This document shows, in pieces, positions 1 through 4,724 of a stretch of DNA of 9,126 nt. The DNA is taken from assembly GCA_026386835.1 (NCBI GenBank), contig JAPLMV010000256.1, positions 1 through 9,126 on the forward strand, in the 5' to 3' direction. Source of the DNA: Planctomycetota bacterium (GTDB taxonomy: Bacteria > Planctomycetota > Phycisphaerae > Sedimentisphaerales > Anaerobacaceae). Position 1 is the stretch's first letter, and every line of letters begins with the position of its first letter. A program made the translations under genes and the position numbers. The notes beneath the pieces are model-generated. The model was not told the DNA's origin. It ran no database searches and saw nothing but the letters and a program-made list of their open reading frames with translations.

Positions 1-48
1 TGCGGTATTTGTCTGCGCGGACTTGTTTTTACAATTTTAATTTTTTCA

Positions 49-90
49 CTGAAATTTTGAACTTTTAACCTTAAATTTTTAACTCTAACT
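49..90. repeat. Degenerate heptamer tandem tract (6 units)
   Basis: Read in steps of seven, this A/T-rich tract divides into CTGAAAT, TTTGAAC, TTTTAAC, CTTAAAT, TTTTAAC and TCTAACT. On the minus strand the core unit is GTTAAAA. It lies in the gene-free left end of the window. Similar 7-bp periodic tracts occur in three other spacers here (2020-2040, 3643-3677 and 4562-4589), so it is unlikely to be plain A/T richness. Its function is unknown. Confidence 0.5.
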
Positions 91-133
91 AATTATGGCA
101 CAAGAACTTAGAGTAAAAAAAAAAGGGTGTTCC

Positions 134-250
134 TTGGTGTCATTTGGCGTGCTTTGGACATACTTTGGAGTACCTTTGGAGTGCTTCTGAATGCGTTTGG
201 ATGTTCTCTGATGCGCGCAGATGAGCGCAGATGTACGCTGATGACATCTA
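134..250. repeat. Degenerate 10-11-bp periodic repeat array
   Basis: A TTGG or TGATG/AGATG core recurs with its G-G or G-A step at 136, 146, 156, 167, 178, 189, 199, 210, 220, 230 and 240. That is eleven units spaced 10 or 11 bp apart, close to one DNA helical turn. The left half uses TTTGGAGTGCT-like units and grades into GATGCGCGCA-like units on the right. An open minus-strand frame across it (85-288) has a low-complexity repetitive translation and is best seen as a by-product of the repeat. No gene is supported in bases 1-376. Confidence 0.55.
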
Positions 251-337
251 TCTGGCGACAGTGAAAAACAAAATAAACAACGTCCCATAATATATGTTAT
301 GTTTCATTCGTGTTTTTTAAGCGTTCAATAAGGCTGG

Positions 338-357
338 ATTCCTGCTTTCGCAGGAAT
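338..357. repeat. REP-like perfect hairpin, 8-bp stem
   Basis: ATTCCTGC (338-345), loop TTTC, GCAGGAAT (350-357) form a perfect 8-bp stem. The wider sequence, TGGATTCCTGCTTTCGCAGG followed by AATGACA, matches a widespread intergenic palindrome type (TGGATTCCCGCTTTCGCGGG and similar). It lies 19 bp past the stop codon of the minus-strand TPR gene, where it could stabilise or end that transcript. No T-run follows it directly on either strand, so it is not a textbook intrinsic terminator. Confidence 0.6.
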
Positions 358-376
358 GACAACTAAATGACAACTA
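355..376. repeat. Perfect 2 x 11-bp tandem repeat
   Basis: AATGACAACTA occurs twice without a gap at 355-365 and 366-376. The first copy overlaps the right flank of the hairpin at 338-357. The second ends on the base next to the stop codon (377-379) of the TPR gene. It looks like a local duplication of the hairpin's 3' flank. Confidence 0.7.
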
Positions 377-1999
377 TTAGAATTGGCTGGGCCAGTCCGT
401 ATTTTCCGAATTTATTGCCTGGTTTGCAGTATTTGTCAAACTATCCCACATTGCAGATGCCCTGTCTAAAAGTCCGAGGTTCTGCAAAACAATCGAAACA
501 TTTACCGTAGCATTTGCGCATGCGAAATTATCCTGCATATATTTTTCGAGGTTGATGAGCGATGATGCGAATTTTATCCTGTCGCAATAAAGTAATGCTG
601 TCTTGTAGTGCAGATTGAGCGTATCCTTGTCAATACAATCGCCGGTAGTCAGCCTGTACAAGGCATCCTGATTTTGACCTGTTTCGAGCAGGCATATTGC
701 CAGTTTGTTTTTGGCCCTTGTGTGTGTGTGTTTTATCTCCAGAGCAGTTTCAAATGCCTTAATTGCATCTTCATATCTGTGAACGGCAACCATCAACAGT
801 CCGATTCGATAGTATAAATCCGGGTTTTGCGTCTCAGCGGATGTCTGCCGCAAGTGGGCTGCAATAACCGCCTCGATGGTTTCGTCCAGCTCATTTTCAT
901 TATCCAAGCTAAAAGCTGATTCCATCTCAATCTTAAACTGCAAAGCAGCCGTCTGTGAAAATAACAATGTGCTGTTGGGTTCAATAGCTTTTGCCAGCGA
1001 AAGCGTCGCCAATGCGTCTTCAATTTTGCCGCATTCCTTTTGTGCGGTCGCAAGGCCGACATAAGCATCGACAATCTGGTCGTTTATTTCGACGGCCCTG
1101 TTGAACTGTTGCGCCGCCGAGAGGTTATTTTGCATTTTCAGATACTGCGTGCCGAGTTTTATGGTCGCTTCGAGGTAATCCGGACAGATGCGGATTGCAT
1201 CTTTATATCTGCTTACAGTCTCCGATGTTGCGCCTGTCATCCCTAAAATATCCGCCTGCCTGACAATCAAGTCGGCCCTGTCGGGCTGTTCCTGCAGTAA
1301 ATCCTGGAGTCTTTCCATCGCATCCTGAAGCTGGCCGTCCGAGATGAGCATCTCGGTTTCATCGTCTTCAGAGTAGAAATTGTCCGGGTGTGATAAAATT
1401 GCGGTATTAAACGTATCAATTGCCTTTATATATTTTTTATTCACAATATACAGATGCCCCAGCGTGACCAGTGTTGCCATGTCGTCTGGATATTCTTTTT
1501 TCAGAAGTTCATATTCCTGTATAGTATTTTCAAGCCGGCCGTTCTTAAAATATATCGCCGCAATCCGCTGTCTGGGGGGCTGAAGGTAATTTTTGAATTT
1601 CAGGCAATCCTGATAAAACTCTATCGCCCGGGATTCTCTGCCGAGTCTTTCATTGCAGTGTCCCATGGCATAAAGACACATAGTATTATTCGGCTGCGTG
1701 AAATAAACCGTCTCCAGTTCTTCAAGAGCATGAAGGAGTTCATTTTTTTGCAGGAGTATTGCCGCCGCCGCCAGATGCCCATAAGTGCAGCAGGGATTTT
1801 CAAGAAGATAGTGGTTGAGCTGTCCCTCGGCTGAATCGAGCCTGTTAATTCCAATCAACTCGACGACACCGGCTAACTGCCTATACTGTGCGGACTGGTT
1901 TACTTCTTTCATCACACTGGCTTCATTAAGCCAGTGCCATATCAAATCGGCGGTATCAAAATTTATCGCCCTACCGAGAATCTCCAGCAATTTACTCAT
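377..1999 (-). CDS. Tetratricopeptide-repeat (TPR) protein
   Basis: A 540-residue protein built almost wholly of helical TPR units of about 34 residues. Clear ones include the segments around AMGHCNERLGRESRAIEFY, TLGHLYIVNKKYIKAIDTF, LGTQYLKMQNNLSAAQQF, GLATAQKECGKIEDALATL and RIGLLMVAVHRYEDAIKAF. I judge eight or more, with weaker ones at both ends. There is no signal peptide, membrane helix or catalytic domain, so it is probably a cytoplasmic scaffold for protein-protein contacts; the partner is unknown. A start at 2005 would sit one base from the ribosome site at 2007-2011. The ATG at 1997-1999 lies 7 nt from it and is preferred, giving MSKLLEILG. A 263-bp spacer separates it from the receiver gene on the same strand, so it may have its own promoter. 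TPR architecture is clear; cellular role is not. Confidence 0.9.
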   Translation of the reverse strand: MSKLLEILGRAINFDTADLIWHWLNEASVMKEVNQSAQYRQLAGVVELIGINRLDSAEGQLNHYLLENPCCTYGHLAAAAILLQKNELLHALEELETVYFTQPNNTMCLYAMGHCNERLGRESRAIEFYQDCLKFKNYLQPPRQRIAAIYFKNGRLENTIQEYELLKKEYPDDMATLVTLGHLYIVNKKYIKAIDTFNTAILSHPDNFYSEDDETEMLISDGQLQDAMERLQDLLQEQPDRADLIVRQADILGMTGATSETVSRYKDAIRICPDYLEATIKLGTQYLKMQNNLSAAQQFNRAVEINDQIVDAYVGLATAQKECGKIEDALATLSLAKAIEPNSTLLFSQTAALQFKIEMESAFSLDNENELDETIEAVIAAHLRQTSAETQNPDLYYRIGLLMVAVHRYEDAIKAFETALEIKHTHTRAKNKLAICLLETGQNQDALYRLTTGDCIDKDTLNLHYKTALLYCDRIKFASSLINLEKYMQDNFACANATVNVSIVLQNLGLLDRASAMWDSLTNTANQAINSENTDWPSQF

Positions 2000-2006
2000 C
2001 ACCATT

Positions 2007-2011
2007 CTCCT
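2007..2011 (-). promoter_or_regulatory. Ribosome binding site deciding the TPR start
   Basis: CTCCT on the plus strand is AGGAG on the minus strand. It is 7 nt from the ATG at 1997-1999 and only 1 nt from the in-frame ATG at 2003-2005, so the shorter protein is favoured. Confidence 0.7.
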
Positions 2012-2019
2012 GGTTCTGC

Positions 2020-2040
2020 CTTAACTCAAAACTCAGAACT
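2020..2040. repeat. Short degenerate heptamer tract
   Basis: CTTAA, CTCAAAA (2025-2031) and CTCAGAA (2032-2038) followed by CT continue a 7-bp register. The unit resembles those at 4562-4589 and, on the opposite strand, those at 49-90. It sits directly upstream of the TPR gene's ribosome site, in its probable leader. Confidence 0.4.
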
Positions 2041-2106
2041 ATCGTTGTTGTCCGCTATTCTCATCGTCAATAGGCCTGTGCAGGTTAATCTATGTCCCCT
2101 TAGTTT

Positions 2107-2125
2107 AATCGGCTTTATGCCGATT
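2107..2125. repeat. Perfect 7-bp inverted repeat
   Basis: AATCGGC (2107-2113), loop TTTAT, GCCGATT (2119-2125). It lies in the spacer between the receiver gene and the TPR gene, upstream of the latter. On the plus strand T bases run on to 2127, but no plus-strand gene precedes it. On the minus strand no T-run follows. It could be an operator or a leader-RNA hairpin; neither is shown. Confidence 0.45.
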
Positions 2126-2182
2126 TTGCCAATTATGTATGGCGGCCTTACCTTGTGTAGGGTTTATTGCGGCTTTGCTGGT

Positions 2183-2218
2183 GATTTTTCGGCACTGGGC
2201 CCCCCTGCCGATAAAATC
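2183..2218. repeat. Long imperfect inverted repeat, 12 bp with one bulge
   Basis: GATTTTTCGGCA (2183-2194) pairs with TGCCGATAAAATC (2206-2218) over 12 base pairs with one bulged T at 2212. The 11-nt loop contains GGGCCC. The outer arm is T-rich on the 5' side and A-rich on the 3' side on both strands, the reverse of the A-stem-T layout of a bidirectional terminator. It lies 45 bp past the receiver stop codon. Apart from this and the repeat at 2107-2125, I see no gene or convincing promoter in 2012-2262. Confidence 0.5.
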
Positions 2219-2262
2219 TGCTTTAGGTGTGATAAAAAGCGATTCTGGTGACTGCAATCTTT

Positions 2263-2760
2263 TTATTGTGGCTGTTCTGCATCGTCTTTTGCCGTTTGTG
2301 CCTGCTTTTCCATCTCGCTTAGATATGCCAGTGTCCGTTCGAGCTTGTCGCTTAGATGCTTTAGCTTCAGCATGGTTTTAACACGCGTTAAAAGTTCAAG
2401 TTTATTCACCGGCTTGCTGATAAAATCATCCGTCCCGGAATCAATACCGCGTTCGATGTCCCCATATTCGTTAAGCGCCGTTACCATTATTATTGGAATG
2501 TCTTCGGTTCTTGGGTCGTTTTTGAGTCTCTTGCAGACCTCAAAGCCGCTCATTTTCGGCATCATCACATCGAGCAAAATCAGGTCAGGCGGCTGGCTCG
2601 ACACTATCTCCATCGCCTCCAGCCCGTCATAAGCAGGAACGCTTTTACAATCTATATCCTCAAGATAGGCCTGCAGAAGCTCGAGATTTTGCTGATTATC
2701 GTCAACCACCAGTATTATCGGTGTCTTATTTTCTTCTTTGTCGATTTTGGTTTCTTTCAT
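2263..2760 (-). CDS. Single-domain response regulator (CheY-like receiver with helical tail)
   Basis: A 165-residue protein. Residues 14-130 form a receiver domain with all hallmark positions: acidic pair D20-D21, phosphoacceptor D64 in LILLDVMMP, T94 in MVTAL, and K116 in ISKPV. Residues 130-165 form a charged, probably helical tail (LKHLSDKLERTLAYLSEMEK) and no DNA-binding or enzymatic output domain follows. Receivers of this kind pass phosphate on or act by protein contact. AGGAG at 2769-2773 stands 8 nt before the ATG. It is the last gene of a three-gene operon, 16 nt after the PfpI-like gene. The divergent soluble kinase at 3702 is the nearest candidate partner, by position only. Confidence 0.95.
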   Translation of the reverse strand: MKETKIDKEENKTPIILVVDDNQQNLELLQAYLEDIDCKSVPAYDGLEAMEIVSSQPPDLILLDVMMPKMSGFEVCKRLKNDPRTEDIPIIMVTALNEYGDIERGIDSGTDDFISKPVNKLELLTRVKTMLKLKHLSDKLERTLAYLSEMEKQAQTAKDDAEQPQ

Positions 2761-2776
2761 AAAATCCGCTCCTGTT

Positions 2777-3298
2777 TTACCTTTTACTGCTTAGTTTTCT
2801 CAAAATTGCCTGACAAAACGCCGGCAAATCATCGGGCTTTCGCGACGTAATCAGGTTGCCGTCCACAACGCATTCCTGGTCGATATATTCTGCGCCGGCA
2901 TTTTTAATATCGTCCTTAATCGCCATAAAACAAGTTGCCTTTTTTCCTTTGTAGGCCTTTGTGCTGCACAAAAGCCATCCGCCGTGACAAATCGCCGCAA
3001 TAATCCTGTCGGCATTTACCATATCGTTGGCGAACTTTATTACGGCGGCACTTCTTCGCATAAAGTCCGGCGCAAATCCGCCCGGCACAATCAAGCAGTC
3101 ATAATCAGCCGCCTTTGCATCCCCTGCTGCGACGTCCGATACGCACGGGTACCCTTCCTTCGAATGATATTCTTTTTTTGCCTCGGCTGCAACAAAATCC
3201 ACCTCCAGTCCCTCTTCTTTCAGCCGATAATATGGATACCAGACCTCAATGACCTGATACATTTCATCGACCATAATCGCTATTCTTTTGGCTGCCAT
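2777..3298 (-). CDS. PfpI/DJ-1 superfamily protein
   Basis: A 173-residue protein of the size usual for PfpI/DJ-1 proteins. The nucleophile elbow AICHGG places Cys104-His105 as in PfpI, and E18 in QVIEVWYPYYRL matches the conserved N-terminal Glu. The segments YRLKEEG, LIVPGGFAPD, IKDDIKNAG and VVDGNLITSRKPDDLPAF are close to archaeal PfpI as I remember it. The family includes proteins reported as peptidases, glyoxalase III-type enzymes and protein or nucleotide deglycases, and stress chaperones, so the exact substrate cannot be read from sequence. No export signal is present: cytosolic, probably oligomeric. In-frame GTG codons at 3307 and 3304 precede the ATG at 3296-3298. I prefer the ATG because AGAAG and GGTGA lie before it and the small upstream gene ends only 2 nt away, suggesting translational coupling. 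Confidence 0.93.
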   Translation of the reverse strand: MAAKRIAIMVDEMYQVIEVWYPYYRLKEEGLEVDFVAAEAKKEYHSKEGYPCVSDVAAGDAKAADYDCLIVPGGFAPDFMRRSAAVIKFANDMVNADRIIAAICHGGWLLCSTKAYKGKKATCFMAIKDDIKNAGAEYIDQECVVDGNLITSRKPDDLPAFCQAILRKLSSKR

Positions 3299-3300
3299 TG

Positions 3301-3573
3301 TCACCACTTCTTTTCATTACCACTGTGATTTTCAATAAACTGTCTCACTTCTGGTCGGATATATACGTTGTCAATATCCACCGTTTTCGACACCGCCTCT
3401 GCACTGACAACCGCAGTTTCCCCTGACGATGCCTGCGTATCCAGAAAGAAAATCTTCTGTCCCTTTATCGTACAAAGTCCCCCGCCGCTGCCGCCGAGCG
3501 CCTCGCTGCGTACAGAAACTCCGCCCGACTGGAGCAATTCCAAAAGTTCATCTAAAATCTGCTGCTCATTCAT
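3301..3573 (-). CDS. Conserved-looking small protein of unknown function
   Basis: A 90-residue soluble protein with an N-terminal amphipathic helix (ILDELLELLQSGG), a glycine-rich stretch LGGSGGGLCTIKGQKIFFLD containing its only cysteine, and a C-terminal YIRPEVRQFIENH segment. I do not know a named function. The GG-LC-KG-LD pattern followed by (R)PEVRxF(I/L) recalls small uncharacterised bacterial proteins of about 90 residues, but this is memory and not a search. The ATG at 3571-3573 is chosen over a GTG at 3591, as neither has a strong ribosome site and the helix begins right after the ATG. It is the first gene of the operon; its TGA lies 2 nt before the PfpI-like ATG, so the two are almost certainly expressed together. 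Confidence 0.8.
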   Translation of the reverse strand: MNEQQILDELLELLQSGGVSVRSEALGGSGGGLCTIKGQKIFFLDTQASSGETAVVSAEAVSKTVDIDNVYIRPEVRQFIENHSGNEKKW

Positions 3574-3617
3574 CTTTTCAAGAAAAACCACACTACAAGT
3601 CGATATATTACAAATGT

Positions 3618-3642
3618 CGAAGCAAATAAGCTTCGCTTTTTT
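3618..3642 (+). terminator. Intrinsic terminator facing the kinase gene
   Basis: CGAAGC (3618-3623), loop AAATAA, GCTTCG (3630-3635) make a perfect 6-bp stem, followed by C and then six T bases (3637-3642) on the plus strand. No plus-strand gene lies to its left, because the neighbour there is transcribed leftward. It could stop antisense transcription leaving the minus-strand operon, or act as an attenuator if the kinase promoter lies left of it. On the minus strand the same hairpin falls in the operon's likely leader. Confidence 0.6.
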
Positions 3643-3677
3643 CTATACGCTATACGCTGCCCGCTATATGCTGGTAT
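3643..3677. repeat. Heptamer tandem tract CTATACG-type
   Basis: CTATACG (3643), CTATACG (3650), CTGCCCG (3657), CTATATG (3664) and CTGGTAT (3671) keep a strict 7-bp register. The tract fills the spacer between the terminator-like hairpin and the kinase ribosome site. Its TATA-like content overlaps where a kinase promoter would be expected, but no clear -35/-10 pair can be assigned. Confidence 0.55.
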
Positions 3678-3689
3678 TAATTCTATAAC

Positions 3690-3694
3690 AGGAG
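3690..3694 (+). promoter_or_regulatory. Ribosome binding site supporting a TTG start
   Basis: AGGAG lies 7 nt before TTG at 3702-3704. An in-frame TAA at 3678-3680 closes the frame upstream, with no ATG or GTG between. The next in-frame ATG is codon 44, just before the phosphoacceptor His, so TTG must be the start. Confidence 0.8.
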
Positions 3695-3701
3695 TCGACA
3701 G

Positions 3702-4496
3702 TTGACAAGGATTATCGAAAAACGTCTTTCGCTGCATAAAACCCTCAAAAAGCAGCAGCAGAATAATGATACTCTGAAATTCCAAATCAGTCAGCTCCAG
3801 GCCCTTGCCAATATCGGTACGACGACCTGCATGATAGCCCACGAAATCAACAACCTCCTGACCCCCTTAGGTAATTATGCGGAACTTGCCTTGAGTAATC
3901 TCGATGATAAGATACTTGTGGAAAAAGCCCTGCGAAAAACGGTTCGGAACTGCCGGCAGGCAGGCAAAATTATGGACAGTATGCTCGCTGTGGCTAATGG
4001 TGAAACGGAAGAAAAAATGAACAGCAAACTATCTGTTCTCGTCGATGACATTTTCACATGCCTGTGCCGCGATTTTTCCAAGGACCGAATAACGGTAAAT
4101 ATACAGATTCCGCCGGACTTGACCATCTGGGCGGTGCCGGTACAGATTCAGCAGGTCTTGATGAACCTGATTCTAAACGCTCGCGACGCAATGCTGCCAA
4201 AAGGCGGCGTTCTTACCATAAAAGCACACCAGACCGAGCAGACAGTTCAAATCGAAATTTCCGATACCGGTTGTGGCATCCCGCCAAACGATTTGAAAAA
4301 TATCTTTGAACCGTTCTTTACCACCAAGGCAGATAAGAAATCAGCAAACGAAACTTCCGGCTGCGGACTGGGCCTTACCTTCTGCAAAAAAGTCGTCGAT
4401 GTTCACAATGGCTCAATAAAGGTCGAATCTATGCCAGGCCGGGGAACCGTTTTCCAGCTCTCAATTCCAAAATTCTCAGAAGAAGACCCAGCATAA
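3702..4496 (+). CDS. Soluble sensor-less histidine kinase (NtrB/HPK4-like)
   Basis: A 264-residue protein with only the transmitter core. Residues 1-35 are a charged, probably coiled-coil helix. The dimerisation/phosphoacceptor helix follows, with H47 in IAHEINNLLTPL. The HATPase domain then shows the N box (QVLMNLILNARDA, N155 and N159), G1 (DTGCGI, D188), F box (FEPFFTTK, 202-209) and G2 (GCGLGL, 220-225), ending in a typical GTVFQLSIP strand. No PAS, GAF, HAMP or membrane segment is present, so the input must come from a partner or from the short N-terminus. The motif pattern fits the HPK4 (NtrB-like) group. It is divergent from the small protein-PfpI-receiver operon and likely phosphorylates that receiver; this is inferred from position. 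It starts at TTG. Confidence 0.95.
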   Translation: MTRIIEKRLSLHKTLKKQQQNNDTLKFQISQLQALANIGTTTCMIAHEINNLLTPLGNYAELALSNLDDKILVEKALRKTVRNCRQAGKIMDSMLAVANGETEEKMNSKLSVLVDDIFTCLCRDFSKDRITVNIQIPPDLTIWAVPVQIQQVLMNLILNARDAMLPKGGVLTIKAHQTEQTVQIEISDTGCGIPPNDLKNIFEPFFTTKADKKSANETSGCGLGLTFCKKVVDVHNGSIKVESMPGRGTVFQLSIPKFSEEDPA

Positions 4497-4520
4497 AATA
4501 ATTGATGTCGGCATGGGGAA

Positions 4521-4535
4521 TGAGTATATTACTCA
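4521..4535. repeat. Palindrome TGAGTA-TAT-TACTCA
   Basis: Perfect 6-bp arms around a 3-nt centre, 24 bp past the kinase stop codon. The right arm shares bases 4532-4535 with the next hairpin, so the two cannot form together in RNA. As DNA it could be a dimer-protein operator. Confidence 0.5.
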
Positions 4536-4558
4536 AACTGGCCGATGGTTAGTTTGAG
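4532..4558 (+). repeat. 12-bp hairpin with GAT triloop downstream of the kinase
   Basis: CTCAAACTGGCC (4532-4543) pairs with GGTTAGTTTGAG (4547-4558) through ten Watson-Crick and two G-U pairs around a GAT loop. The G-U pairs exist only in plus-strand RNA, so the structure makes best sense in the kinase mRNA tail or the leader of the next gene. An A-rich tract follows rather than T, so it is not a standard intrinsic terminator. It could be a 3'-end stabiliser or a leader element. Confidence 0.5.
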
Positions 4559-4561
4559 AAA

Positions 4562-4589
4562 CTAAAAACTAAAAACTTAAAACTCAAAA
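4562..4589. repeat. Heptamer tandem tract CTAAAAA-type
   Basis: CTAAAAA, CTAAAAA, CTTAAAA and CTCAAAA follow one another in exact 7-bp register. The unit matches the tract at 2020-2040 on the same strand and that at 49-90 on the opposite strand. I find no convincing promoter in the rest of the spacer (4590-4711). Confidence 0.6.
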
Positions 4590-4711
4590 TTGTTGAGTAA
4601 AGACTGAATTAACCGTCGGGATAACTATTTTAACTGTATTTTTGATTTGTTTCCACCGTAAGGTGTCCTGTGGAGAATTTCTTATTTTGTGCTTCGGATT
4701 TTTAACATAAT

Positions 4712-4716
4712 GGAGG
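4712..4716 (+). promoter_or_regulatory. Ribosome binding site setting the FG-GAP protein start
   Basis: GGAGG lies 8 nt before ATG at 4725-4727. An upstream in-frame GTG (4689) lacks such a site and would put a non-signal extension before the hydrophobic signal peptide. Confidence 0.85.
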
Positions 4717-4724
4717 ATATTATT

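Noticed and set aside
11..30. Possible terminator at the left edge: GTCT-GCGC-GGAC then a T-rich run
   Set aside because: Only a 4-bp stem with one G-T pair, and no gene end visible to its left.
115..137. Ten-A run, giving T10 after a possible AAGG/CCTT stem on the minus strand
   Set aside because: The stem is 4 bp and lies about 240 bp past the TPR stop codon; too weak to call a terminator.
85..288. Minus-strand 67-residue open frame
   Set aside because: Its translation is low-complexity and arises from the 10-11-bp repeat array; no ribosome site or family resemblance.
1454..1834. Plus-strand 126-residue frame inside the TPR gene
   Set aside because: Antisense shadow of a clear TPR coding frame, with no domain signal.
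2139..2381. Plus-strand 80-residue hydrophobic frame
   Set aside because: It overlaps the receiver gene antisense and lacks a credible ribosome site; hydrophobicity is explained by the opposite-strand codons.
3570..3842. Minus-strand 90-residue frame across the divergent spacer
   Set aside because: It runs antisense through the kinase start and the terminator hairpin; no family resemblance.
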